Made by a program: the position numbers and the translations under genes
Shown here: positions 22,332-32,111 of the stretch, piece by piece
Position numbering within the stretch: position 1 is the stretch's first letter
Layout of the letters: every line of letters begins with the position of its first letter
Notes under the pieces: generated by a model
Databases searched by the model: none
Seen by the model: only the letters and a program-made list of their open reading frames with translations
Told to the model about the DNA's origin: nothing
Assembly: GCA_016648135.1 (NCBI GenBank)
Contig: JADDOH010004250.1
Coordinates: 146,634-210,633, forward strand
DNA: 64,000 nt
Direction: 5' to 3'
Source: Agrypnia vestita
Taxonomy: Eukaryota; Arthropoda; Insecta; Trichoptera; Phryganeidae

Positions 22332-22821
22332 GCAGATAATAGATTAAGGCTGGACATTCAATCTACAAATCTCGAATATAATCTGAACGTAATATCAAAT
22401 GAACTTGACGACGTCATACAGATTGTGAATATTCCTAGAGTAGGAAAGTAATGATAGAATGAGACGACTATATAATTGTCGGTCTTCTCACACTAATTGT
22501 AAGGCGTCATCTATCGGGATAGAAAACTGCACATACCGGCTTTTTGTATTGATCACACTTGAAAATATATTCTATCGCCCAATATTTTTTGAATGTCATC
22601 TGTTAAAATTGCCAGACTTACGTTATAGTATCAAACCTGAAATATTTCATGTACGTGTGCACTATAGTAGCTAAGAAGGCATGGATATTTTTTTATAGGT
22701 ACAAAAAAATGACTAAGTAAAACGGAAAAATAACAAACTTGATTATTTAATATGTTCAATGGGACAGCCATATTACATATATTATTAACCATGTGTGACT
22801 TTGCTTAGTATGGATGTATTG
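22332..22821. other. No feature recognised
   Basis: AT-rich. A small plus-strand frame at 22459-22674 has no domain. Confidence 0.35.
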
Positions 22822-23054
22822 CAGGCGCGTGCAGTGGGAACATCGCAGCATGACTTTTACGTAACCAATTATTTGGAAAAAAAATCGGAATACAACATAA
22901 TATATTTCGTAATATTTCTATCAAAATTGTTATCATATCATTCATATTTTAATATATCATAAAAATCTGTAGCATAAATATTTGATTTCTATTTTTTTCC
23001 AAAATATACGTTTATAAAAATGTCATGCTTCAATGTTACCACTGCACGCGCCTG
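22822..23054. mobile_element. hAT-like MITE
   Basis: 233 bp with TIRs CAGGCGCGTGCAGTGG, continuing as G/TAACAT. The flanks ATGTATTG (22814-22821) and GTGTATTG (23055-23062) match in 7 of 8 positions. An 8-bp duplication and CAG-starting TIRs point to the hAT superfamily. No coding sequence. Confidence 0.8.
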
Positions 23055-23074
23055 GTGTATTGTAAAAATATTTT

Positions 23075-23245
23075 TATTTACGTTATAGTAATAAATCTGA
23101 ATTTTATATATTTTATTCGGGTCACTATTTAGCAATATTAACCGATGCCTTATATTTTAAAGTTTTATTTACATATTTTTTGTATCTGTATTACTAGTTA
23201 GCAGTCAAAATCCCCCGAACTCTAATGTCGTAATATCCAAATATT
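23075..23245 (-). mobile_element. TIR element family E, copy 2 (partial)
   Basis: The reverse complement matches 20100-20270: TATATTTTATTCGGG, AACAATATT-like block, TACTAGTTAGCAGTCAAAAT and CCCCGAACTCTAATGTCGTA. It directly follows the hAT-like MITE at 22822-23054. Only one arm and part of the interior remain. Confidence 0.65.
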
Positions 23246-23457
23246 TCAGTGTTGATACTATAACGTACGTCTGGCGCTCGCTGCCTCCTACTCTATTATT
23301 CTCAGAAGCGCTCCGCGATCTCTCGCCATTCAGCAGTTCGAAGTTAAGCCTTAAATAGACTCGTACCATCGCATTGAATGCGCGATGTCATCTATATTAT
23401 TATCTAGCGGTCTGCGCACGGCCTTCGGCTTTCGGGTACCAAATTTAGTTAATTGAA
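23246..23457. other. No feature recognised
   Basis: Short GC-richer stretch between element E copy 2 and an FB copy. Nothing recognised. Confidence 0.3.
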
Positions 23458-23795
23458 CAGGGTGTTTCATAACCGGTAGCAAATACTTTACAGGTGAATT
23501 CCTGCCTTGATGATGAGTAGAAAATGTTCAAGCAACCATGACCAATTCAATAGTTATGGAGACGTGCAATTTCAAAGTTTGCATTTTTTTAAAAATATTT
23601 CTGACTTTTTTTTGCAAAAAGTTGAAGTGTCTTTACTAACTTATATCGATTATGAAAAATTCATCTGCTTTAATAAAAGTCAAATAAAATTAAAAATTCT
23701 TACAAAAAATTAAAAAATAATTTATTACCAGATTTTATTTGAGTTGTATTGAAGCGAATGATTTTACTTCCTTACAATATATTTAAATTATTTTT
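23458..23795 (+). mobile_element. Foldback family FB, left arm plus decayed right arm
   Basis: Starts ACAGGGTGTTTCATAA, then TTCCTGCCTTGATGATGAG, AAATGTTCAAGCAACCATG and AACTTATATCGATTATGAAA. A shortened centre is followed by the outermost part of a right arm (GTATTGAAGCGAATGA). Confidence 0.7.
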
Positions 23796-23861
23796 TTTCC
23801 AAATAAATTTTAAAAAATCCCTTTTGGTTTTGAGTGGGCTCTAAATAATAATGATGTGTGC

Positions 23862-24245
23862 GATTTGGTCCAGGCCGTGGCAGAGTGAGATGATGAGTGA
23901 GAATTTTTGTGGCGTTGTGTCGTATAGATGGAACAGGGACATAACGCCACAAAAATTCTTGACAACATCTGTCTCTGACACGGTATCACCACACACTACA
24001 TTAAGGCATACACACCCTGCTTTCAACACGGTACTGCAGGCCAGTACTTAGCCTAACACAAACTTGGACACGCCCTGACTTCGGTGCGGTATTACACGCC
24101 GGTACTCAATCAACACATACTCATCACATCAGTCCTGATGATGGACCCTGCAATGGGATCCTAAATGTCAGCTAGAGAGGTCACATACACACGGCCGAAT
24201 ATCCCAAAAAGATTCTGAACGGCCGTGGAAACCTGCGAACATCTT
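23862..24245 (+). mobile_element. Penelope-like element terminal fragments (K3)
   Basis: The plus strand carries CTGACTTCGGTGCGGTATTA, CCTGATGATGGACCCTGC, ATGGGATCCTAAATGTC and CGGCCGAATATCCC, the same order as the 18.5-18.7 kb arm. The second core box is TAAA instead of GAAA, so a hammerhead would be inactive. Upstream is a hairpin GAATTTTTGTGGCGTTGTGTC / GACATAACGCCACAAAAATTC at 23900-23960, suggesting another head-to-head rearrangement. Confidence 0.55.
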
Positions 24246-24280
24246 CGATACAAATTTCTGTGTGTATTTGAATACAATTT

Positions 24281-24464
24281 TCAAGGTGTCACCCACCGGG
24301 TCCTAAGAATAATTATGCCAAATTTGGTTCAGACCGGTCGAACGGTACTGATTTGAATGGAAAATATGAATCAGAGGAAGGGAGAGGGGTTGATGTCGCC
24401 AATGTTACCCGCCGGGTCCTAAAGAATAAATATGCAAAATTTGGGTCAGATCAGACAAATGGTT
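24281..24464 (+). repeat. ~116-bp direct repeat pair
   Basis: CACCCACCGGGTCCTAAGAA / ACCCGCCGGGTCCTAAAGAA followed by AATTATGCCAAATTTGG / AATATGCAAAATTTGGG, spaced ~116 bp. Origin unknown. Confidence 0.5.
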
Positions 24465-25319
24465 TGGCAGCGCATAAAATATTAACAAAAAAACATTGAT
24501 TTTTATATATGAGATTTTAATGTAACACTTTTTTTTTGGAAATTAGTAGCAATGCGTCTACGTTTCCTTAACATAAAAATATTTTTAGCTCAAAAACATT
24601 TTTTGTAGTCTTTATTAGTCAATAACTCGACGCTCCTCATAAAAAGATTTATTATATATGACAATGGCTAAACATTGCAAAAGATTTAATGTACCCGGTA
24701 TATTATGTTTTTGTTCTTTATTGTAAAGCATAAATGTCGTAACCTGGTGTAAATTAACGGATAAATTTCGTAACTTAAGCTCGCATAAATTTATCGAACT
24801 TTCATTCAACTTGAAATGAAATATCTGCAGAATCTTTCAAAATTCTGTAAGTAGGTTGGTATACAAATTGAGAAAACGAGGAAAAAATAAAAGTAATCCG
24901 AAAAGTAAAAGTCCACGTAACGACACACGATGAGATAAATCTCAGAGATTTAGCTGAGATAAATGTGAGATTTAACTGGAATAAATCTGGGACATCATAA
25001 ACATTTTTTTTAAATTCCTTGATCTGTTCTTGAGCGAGAGCTGTCCTCTTGGGAAGAGGAGCACCTACTGTCTTTTCCCAGCCTTCTTGGCATGCGGCGT
25101 TCCACAGGTATACTGTTGGCTACAACACGGAGAATTCTTGTACCATCCATCCTATCCACGCGGTCTTCACTCTAACATGTCTCTCTTACTTCAGTTTCTA
25201 ACCATGCTGAGAGTCCTGCCTGCTATAGTGCGCATCATACTCTCATATCAGACATCCGAAGAAGACTTTTGGTCCTAACTGTGTCAGCTCTAGTTTCTAT
25301 ATTTTTTTAAATGGGTGTT
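24465..25319. other. No gene recognised
   Basis: AT-rich, with a GC-richer block at 25030-25270 containing an 82-codon plus-strand frame. That block could be antisense LINE sequence but shows no decisive motif. Confidence 0.3.
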
Positions 25320-25499
25320 GAGTTGACTGGTCATCTCTAGTGCTGAGGTACTGGTGATCTCTACACTGAAGTTAAGGAGTAAACTAATAAGGCAGCAACG
25401 ATATCCAGCTGCTTTAAGGACACAATATAGAGGTACAAGCACATGCTCACAAAAAATAAGACCCAAATCTACAAAACCTGTGTCACATCTATTATGATA
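25320..25499 (+). pseudogene. LINE reverse-transcriptase thumb fragment (Jockey-like)
   Basis: One frame reads YKHMLTKNKTQIYKTCVTSI just before the foldback element at 25500. This fits the Jockey-clade pattern L-S-x-x-N-K-x-x-L/I-Y-K-T-C-I-x-P/S. Stops and frameshifts are frequent upstream. The foldback element appears to have inserted into this fragment. Confidence 0.4.
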
Positions 25500-26012
25500 T
25501 ACAGGGTTATTTGGAAAACATTAATAACCTCACAGGACTGTATTCCTGCCTTGATTATGAGTTAAAAATGTTCGAGCTATTATGGAGATATGCGACATTT
25601 GCATTTTTTTTTCAATATTTCTGATTTATTTTTTGTAAAACGTTGGACTATCATTACAGTAACTTATATCGAATATGAAAAATTCATTTCCTTTAATGCA
25701 AGTGAAATAAAATAATAAAAACCTTCGAATTCCAATTGGAAAACAGTCCAATTGGAAATTTTTCAGGGTTTTTATCATTTTATTTAACTTGTATTGAAAC
25801 GAATGAATTTTTCAAAATCAATATAAGTCACTGCAATGATAGTCCAACTTTTTACAAAAAATAAGTCAAATAGTGAAAAAAAATGCAAACTTTGATGACG
25901 CATACCTCTATAACTATTGATATTAGGTGATAATTGCTTGAATATTTTCGGCTCATAATCAAGGCAAGAATATAGTCCTGCGAAGTTATTAATTTTTTCC
26001 AAATATCCCTGT
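25500..26012. mobile_element. Foldback element FB2, near-complete palindrome
   Basis: About 513 bp folding back on itself. Starts TACAGGGTTATTTGGAAAAC and ends with the inverse (TTTTTCCAAATATCCCTG). The centre is AATTCCAATTGGAAAACAG / TCCAATTGGAAATTTTTCAG. Each arm (~250 bp) carries CTGCCTTGATTATGAGT and TCAATATTTCTGATTTATTTT. The frame at 25784-26047 is an arm read-through. TA-rich flanks are compatible with a TA target duplication (clearer in FB1). No transposase. Confidence 0.85.
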
Positions 26013-26444
26013 TTATAGCAAAGTCCGTATCTTAGAAACTGTCTCACGTCGAAAATCTTATAAAAAAAATTTTATCCGAGGCCATGCAGAAGAACACAAA
26101 ACGAGTTAATACTTTTATATTAAATATTAAAACGCAAGCTGCATTTACGTCCAAATAATTATTAAAATCTTTCAATAATCTCTTATTCCAATTTAAATAT
26201 ATTTCCGATAAAAAAAAGAGGTTAACCTCAATAATGTCAATAATTGAAATTCAGTATTTATATAAATTTTATTCGGTGTACCTGACCTCTTAAGAGGCGC
26301 ATTATGTATACAGTTTGGTATTATGAAATTACGTACGTCTATTTACGCGAGTCTCGAGATAAGCATCATCCGTGCAGTGGCGTGACAACGCAAAAGAAGT
26401 GTATTGGGACCCAGGGGGAACGAATGGTTTTCAATCGTTTTTTT
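26013..26444. other. No feature recognised
   Basis: AT-rich. Possibly the continuation of the disrupted LINE fragment at the left margin. Nothing else recognised. Confidence 0.3.
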
Positions 26445-26621
26445 TTTAAATAGAGATGCGAACACGGAATGCGTGTCACATCAATATTCTTACTATTTTC
26501 AAAGTAAACTAAACGCTTGTGCTATAAGAATAGAACTAACTTGCTGCTCTGGAGTGAGGTTCGAACCCGTGACCTTTGGATCACGAGGCGAATATCCTAA
26601 CCACATGACCAACAAGCTACT
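26445..26621 (-). mobile_element. tRNA-derived SINE family S1, copy c
   Basis: On the minus strand: GTAGCTTGTTGGTCATGTGG, an A box TGGTTAGGATATTC, a B box GGTTCGAACCTC, then the S1 body GCACAAGCGTTTAGTTTAC and tail CGCATCTCTATTTAAAAAAAA. It has the best-preserved internal promoter of the three S1 copies. A short duplicate of the first bases lies at 26632-26653. Confidence 0.8.
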
Positions 26622-26724
26622 CCCTTTCCACACCACAGGACCAACAAGCTACTACTTTTCCCAGCGCTTAAATACAATAAAACAATCTAAATCCAACACA
26701 GAAAGAAATTGAATTATACAATTT

Positions 26725-26945
26725 AAAATGAATGAATTTTTCATAATCGATATACGTAAGCTATTGTAATGATAGTTCGACTTTTTGCAAAAAATAAGTC
26801 AGAAATATTGAAAAAAAATGCAAACTTTCATATTGCATTTCTCCTTAACTTGATTTTAGGTCATGGTTGCTAAAACATTTTCGACTCATTACCAAGGCGG
26901 GAATCTACCTGTAAAGTTTTGCTACTATCTATGAGACACCCTGTA
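26725..26945 (-). mobile_element. Foldback family FB, solo right arm
   Basis: AATGAATTTTTCATAATCGA through AAAAATAAGTCAGAAATATT and CGACTCATTACCAAGGC to ..GAGACACCCTGTA. No left arm is present. Confidence 0.75.
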
Positions 26946-26963
26946 TGAGTTGCATTAGAATGC

Positions 26964-27360
26964 GACCACCATAAATTGGCGTGCGAGGGAGGGCGTCCCT
27001 GTCGCGTAACAGAAGTTGCCAGGATGTAAATTTATTACACACTACATAATGTACAGAATGTCCGGTGACCGGTGTCGTAGCTTTTAACAGAAATTAAAGA
27101 AACCAAGCAATAATGGCGGCTGTTCTATCTGTCAAACTGTCATCAAATATCGCTCCATTTTTTGCTTTTTCAGCTTCGCAAAACTTTAATATCATCCCGG
27201 ACTGTTTAGGATGTTTTGGACAAAATAATTCAGTGTATATTGGTAATCAAGATGTCACAGCTCCCGAAAATGAACTGAATGACAGGGCGAGGGGTTACCG
27301 CCGGGTGCGGGCGGGGCGGGTTTTAGTTCCAAAGTCGCCACACGCCAAGTTATTGTGGTC
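26964..27360. mobile_element. MITE family G, copy 2
   Basis: Ends GACCACCATAAATTGGCGTG and the inverse of GACCACAATAACTTGGCGTG. Interior blocks match copy 1 (21903-22331), including the GC-rich GGTTACCGCCGGGTGCGGGC. It is wedged between two FB right arms. Confidence 0.75.
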
Positions 27361-27384
27361 AAGCAATAATGGCCAACGATTTAC

Positions 27385-27534
27385 AGTAAATATTGAAAAA
27401 TAATGCAAATTTTGGTGTGACTTATCTGCGTAACTATTGATATTGGGACACTGTTGCCTGAACATTTTCAAATCATAATTTAGACAGGAATCTGCTGTGC
27501 AATATTGCGGACTAGCCCTTTTATACACCTGTAA
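27385..27534 (-). mobile_element. Foldback family FB, short right arm
   Basis: ATTGAAAAATAATGCAAATT, CTATTGATATTGGGACA and AACATTTTCAAATCATAAT through a TATACACCTGTA end. Truncated and diverged. Confidence 0.6.
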
Positions 27535-28315
27535 TATTAGACCACATTAGACAGTTGACAAAACAAAAACGTTTGCGCAACATGGGAAACATCAACGAAA
27601 AGTCAAGAACGAAACCTTGTGAGTACCACCAAACGACCGGCAATTTATTGTTATTGCCATAGTAACAAACAACCAGACGCGATCTCTTTCCGCTGGGGAT
27701 ATCATTAGTTGCTTCGGTCCTAGGGTCCAGTGTCATTCTTCAATTTTTACTTCTGATTTTAAACTACTATCTGCTAAAAATTTATTTTATTAAAATAAAG
27801 ATTAACAAGCAGGTAAATACATCGGCGGAAAAATAGAGTGTGTGAAAAATCATGTGACATACTAATTTGAAGCTAAAAATTCATGAATAGAAAACCATTT
27901 GTTTTTTTTTAAATTGACTTTATTCGCTTAGACCTTAAACTAAATATAATAAAATAATAATAGGATATATTTATTAAATGTCAAGACCGTGTGTGGGGCG
28001 ACCCTTGCGTGTTGCCTGAGTCATTGCGTATTGCGCGCTGATTGCGTGTCACTCTCTAACGTTGCGATTCCAGCAAGTTATGTACGTCACGGACAGACAG
28101 ACAACATCGAAATTATGATGAAAAGTATTCAAATTAAATTAAATTTTTGTATGCAGTACCTAATGTTAGTAAGAGACGTTATAATATGAATAAAGAAAGT
28201 AAATTTTTATAACAATGTTTGTATTATTAATATCATAAATTAAACCTTTAGTGCGCATACTAACACTTAACCTAACTTTTTTACAACTCCTTTTTATTAC
28301 CTACATACAGATAAC
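27535..28315. other. No gene; S3-type tail at 28070-28118
   Basis: CAAGTTATGTACGTCACGGA followed by CAGACAGACAACATCGAAAT resembles the 3' part of SINE-like family S3. The remainder is unrecognised. Confidence 0.35.
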
Positions 28316-28600
28316 TCTATACTAATATATAAAGAGATAAAGTTTGGATGTAGGAGGTAATCTCCGAAACTTAAGTGGACGAAATAATGGTCGAGCGATG
28401 AGTTTTTTGCGAACGCTGCCTTATCGGTAAGAGATATTCAAATACTTTCTATGGAGATGTTGTAGAACTCAAAAAGTTCTATAAAAAAGTTTCCGACGTC
28501 ATACATCTATATGTTAAGGTTAATACACGAAGTGATAAAATATGACTAAAAGTTACTAGAAATCTACACGTGCGAAGCCGCGCGTAAAGCCAGTATAATA
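28316..28600 (+). mobile_element. Helitron-like nonautonomous copy (b)
   Basis: Starts TCTATACTAATATATAAAG and shares blocks with the minus strand of 590-963 but lacks its middle ~95 bp. A GCGAAGCCGCGCG hairpin-like segment at 28574-28590 is reminiscent of the GC-rich 3' ends of moth Helitrons, but a CTRR terminus was not confirmed. Confidence 0.5.
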
Positions 28601-29717
28601 TAAATCCTAGCATAACTTTTCTGCTAGTAATAAAATAAATGATTTTATTTTATAAGACGTGCATAAATGTGTGCGAAGTACCTTATCTATGCATGCGGGT
28701 AATTTGAATCGCCGCCGGGTAACATAAGGCCTGGCCACACGACATCACAAACGAACATTTGAATTAATTTATCTCCGCGCACGTAGGTACCTCGGCCGTA
28801 AGAAGCCACTCTTGGAAAATATTTATTATCCTTTAAAAGCGGAGGAATGTTTTCGCAATCCCCAAGAAGAATTATTGAAGTGTGACCTTTTGATAATGCT
28901 CGTGGTATTTTTAATTCGTAATTCAATTCATTCACGTACATAAACGCGGTTGGTACTTTCATACCATATTTACATCGCAAGACGCATTTTAAGGCAGTCG
29001 GTTATATTTCCATACTCGCATTTGTAGGAAGGTTACTATTTAAATAAACTACAACTACTATAGGTCGACCACAGTCAAAAGACCATTCCCTACCGTTGTC
29101 TGGTAAGAAGAAAGCGGGGGAAAAGTTGCCTGGCAAGCCCGTATTTCCAGCTTCAATACGATATTCCAAATAAATATATATTTTTTAGTTTAAAAAAGGT
29201 TACTTACTAGAAAAACTTCTTTTGTGTTCATTTTTAGCATCGTAACAACACACATATTTTTATTTTACACTAAGCCAGTACAACAAAATACACATTCAAA
29301 CACATAAACAAAAACCACACATTTCTCGGATAGCGTATAGGAATTACTGCTTGTACAAAGACCGCATATTTTCTCGCACTAGTTTCCGTTAATCTTTTCG
29401 GTTTAAATAATTAAAAATCAAAACTCGTAACATGATAAAATGTCGGTTTATTCGGAAGAACTGAATACAAAAATATATGAAAACGTCATACAGGCAAAAA
29501 TTCAAACGTATAGAACATTATGAAAAAATGTTTGTTTGGAAGTTTCCAGAAAATAATAAAATTCGTTATCAAATAATAATCCGTTGTAACATTATTTTGA
29601 ATGCGGTCTAGCTATAATCATGCTTAACCCAGATGAATTAAAACCTACACCATAAACCAACAGATGTGTCGATAAATATCTAATTCACAATATGTTTAAA
29701 TGTAGGTATATTCTAAG
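28601..29717. other. No gene confirmed
   Basis: A 97-codon minus-strand frame at 28687-28980 (ending GGDSNYPHA) has no domain I recognise and no splice or poly(A) context. Otherwise AT-rich and unrecognised. Confidence 0.3.
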
Positions 29718-29860
29718 AACACAGTTAGGTACTGGATTTTGCCCCAGAGGGATGTCTAAGATAAATAAATAAATAAAGATAAATTATAGAAGTCTCACAG
29801 AGACTAAACTATTTATAGTATACGAAAATATGTATGGAACACGTGTATGGAATGAAAATA

Positions 29861-30403
29861 TACAGGGTTATTTGTAAAACATTAATAACCTCGCAGGACT
29901 ATACTCCTGCCTTGATTATGAGTTGAAAATGTTCAAGCTATTATGACCTAATATCAATAGTTAAGGAGATATGCGAATCAAAGTTTGCATTTTTTTTTCA
30001 ATATTTCCGACTTATTTTTTGTAAAACGTTGGACTATTATTACAGTAACTTATATCGAGTATGAAAAATTCATTCCCTTTAATACAAGTCAAATAAAGAA
30101 ATAAAAACCTTCGAATTCCAATTGGAATGTTTTCCAATTGGAATTTTTTCAGGGTTTTAATCATTTTATTTAATTTGTATTGAAACAAATGAATTTTTCG
30201 TAATTGATATTAGTTACTGTAATGATATTCCAACGTTTTACAAAAAATAAGTCAGAAATATTGAAAAAAAAATTGCAAACTTTGATGTCACATATCTCAA
30301 TAACTATTGGTATTAGGTCATGATAGCTTGAACATTTTCGACTCATAATCAAGGCAGGAGTATAGTCCTGCGAGGTTATTAATGTTTTACAAATAACCCT
30401 GTA
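29861..30403. mobile_element. Foldback element FB1, near-complete palindrome
   Basis: 543 bp with inverted arms of about 260 bp at roughly 90% identity. TACAGGGTTATTTGTAAAAC starts it and GTTTTACAAATAACCCTGTA ends it. TA directly flanks both sides (29859-29860 and 30404-30405), matching a TA target duplication as in Tc1/mariner elements. The centre is CCAATTGGAATGTTTTCCAATTGG-like. No coding sequence; the minus-strand frame at 30170-30436 is arm read-through. Confidence 0.85.
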
Positions 30404-30409
30404 TAAGGA

Positions 30410-30565
30410 AGAGGCGGCCCTCGTAGTCCAGTACACTGGCTTCTCACACCGAGGTTTTCGGGTTCAATTCCCGGTAAGTTCACAATTCAACTAAGTCATT
30501 TACTCAAGCCTGGGTGTTTTGCGATGTATTTCGCTTCTGTAAGCGTAAAATTTAAAAAAAACTAT
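30410..30565 (+). mobile_element. tRNA-derived SINE family S2, copy a
   Basis: Head GGCGGCCCTCGTAGTCCAG with A-box-like TAGTCCAGTACAC and B box GGTTCAATTCC at 30461-30471. The body has CAAGCCTGGGTGTTTTGCG and TTTCGCTTCTGTAAGCG, and the tail is AAATTTAAAAAAAA. Head-only and body-only relatives lie at 38541-38590 and 32238-32300. Confidence 0.7.
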
Positions 30566-31035
30566 TTTTTATAAGATGGCCCAGGGCTAACGACCTGTAT
30601 GAGGTGGCTTAAGTGATAACCCTACATGATGCAAGTTCGTCAATTCCATCGTAAGAACATCCACACATCAAATTTTTTAAAGTCCTATGTATGTTCCAAA
30701 TCTGAAAACCTTTAATTTATTTGAAGAAAAATCTATGTATAGTTCATGAGAAAAGACCACATATGTCTCTAGTAAAGTCCCTTCAAATAAACGAAGGGTT
30801 TTCGGATTTAGAACATATATAATACATTCACAAATTTTATAATGTGTAGATGTTCTTACAATGGAATTCGTGAAGGTTGCAATGTGTAGAGTTATCACTT
30901 AAGCCAGCTCATACAGGTCGTAAGCGTGGACCATCCTATGAAAAATACTTCCATACATGTTTCTTATAAAAATAGTTTCGTCTCTGTTAGATTTCTATAA
31001 TTTATCTCAATTAATCATATTCACAGTCCACTATG

Positions 31036-31294
31036 AACATTTTTAAATATTTTATACGCCAATTGATTTTTTGTGTGCACGACAAACAAACCGCGGTACA
31101 TATTTTTGTTTGAAAATTTGACTTAAACATTAAAGTTTTTTTTCATAATTGCCAAAGTCCACGTCAAAGTGTGAATCAAATTCGCTTAAGGAGTTATACC
31201 ACCTTGACATTTAAAAAAATCGTTGCTCTATCTTACAGTTTGAAGTTCTACGAATATTTTGAGTCATCACTAGTTCAAAAAATTAGCCGAGTTA
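31036..31294. other. No feature recognised
   Basis: AT-rich spacer between repeat B and MITE A copy 2. Confidence 0.3.
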
Positions 31295-32108
31295 GGCCCG
31301 GTTGTTTCAAGTTCGATCAAAGTAAGCGTTCGATTAAAGCATAGATTTTTACGAAAACGGATCGTCTGATTGGTGGAGAACGTAAAAATCTATGCTTTAA
31401 AAGAACGCTTATTTTTATTTTTATTTTCATTTATTGGTTTTCTTACAGCCATATAATTAATCAATCTTGAAAAAAAACAATAATTGATGTACAGAGTTTT
31501 GGGCCAATTACAAGAAAACACATAAATACAATCGATAAAAAATAAGAAAAAACATGTCCAATAGTGAGTTTGTGTGAGTGTGTGTATTTGTGTGTTTATT
31601 TATTTATTTATTTATTTATTTTGTTTTGGGAAAAGTTAACAGCAAAACAATCTTAAAAATTTTCCACTGAATTTAATAATTTACTTTAACATACATTAAT
31701 AGCGAATTGAGAGGGTGGAGGGGAATGTGGGACGGGAGTAGAAGGGAAGATATAATGTACAAATTAGTTTGGGTGCGGTAGTGTAGATATTGTTTGTTTT
31801 ATGTTTCTTATTGTTGCGTTGAAAATGTCAATGTGGTGATAGTTTGTGTTAAATGAATTTGTGGATCTGTACATAAAGGAGTTTTGTTTTGAGTTGGTCT
31901 TACAAAAGGGGAGATGAAAAGTAGGTGAATGTCTGTTATTGCGAGTTGGGATGTGGTAAGATATTCGTTGAAGAAGTTCCGGACTATCAACTAGATTGTG
32001 TGTTATTTTGAATAGCATCACCGCGTCAGCTATGTTTCTTCGACGAGTTAGGGTCTGCGTGATAAAAAACTTCGCAGAGTCTTTAATCCAACTTGAAACA
32101 ACCGGCCC
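31295..32108. mobile_element. Palindromic MITE family A, copy 2 (interrupted)
   Basis: Left end GGCCCGGTTGTTTCAAGTTC at 31295 and matching inverted end AACTTGAAACAACCGGCCC finishing at 32108, flanked by TTA at 31292-31294 and 32109-32111. A LINE fragment at 31412-32080 splits the right arm. Without it the element would be ~145 bp, like the other copies. Confidence 0.85.
31412..32080 (-). pseudogene. 5'-truncated LINE (Jockey/CR1-like) inserted in MITE A
   Basis: The minus-strand frame starts at the junction and reads SAKFFITQTLTRRRN.. AVMLFKITHNLVDSPELL, then RISYHIPTRNN, MYRSTNSFN and HIDIFNATI, ending with a stop at 31764. The pattern MLFK-x-x-x-N-L-x-D-S-P-E-L-L followed by a Y/F-R-x-x-N-x-F-N tail is the C-terminal end of many insect Jockey/CR1-type ORF2 proteins (from memory). 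A 3' untranslated part with a TTTA run (31596-31619) and an A-rich AAAATAAAAAT tail end at 31412. Classic target-primed, 5'-truncated insertion; no clear target duplication. Confidence 0.7.
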
Positions 32109-32111
32109 TTA

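Larger units (their letters stand above)
29718..31035. mobile_element. Repeat family B, copy 1, with two nested insertions
   Basis: The left part starts TTCTAAGAACACAGTT and contains TAGAAGTCTCACAGAGAC. The inner part 30588-30926 is a long inverted repeat (TAAGTGATAAC.., CCATCGTAAGAACATC.. and their inverses). The right part ends with the inverse of the left (GTTTCGTCTCTGTTAG, ATTTATCTCAATTAATCAT). Foldback element FB1 (29861-30403) and SINE S2a (30410-30565) interrupt it. Copies 34436-34640 and 40219-40385 show the uninterrupted left-to-inner junction. Confidence 0.65.

Noticed and set aside
22035..22451. 138-codon plus-strand open frame, partly shared with 27113-27403
   Set aside because: Lies inside MITE G. 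The two copies differ by frame-changing indels, so shared words reflect DNA similarity rather than a conserved protein.
28687..28980. 97-codon minus-strand frame as a possible exon
   Set aside because: No domain, no clear splice sites and no neighbouring exon recognised.
30410..30480. Possible tRNA gene
   Set aside because: Head of SINE S2 with body and tail; acceptor stem pairing not seen and partial copies occur elsewhere.
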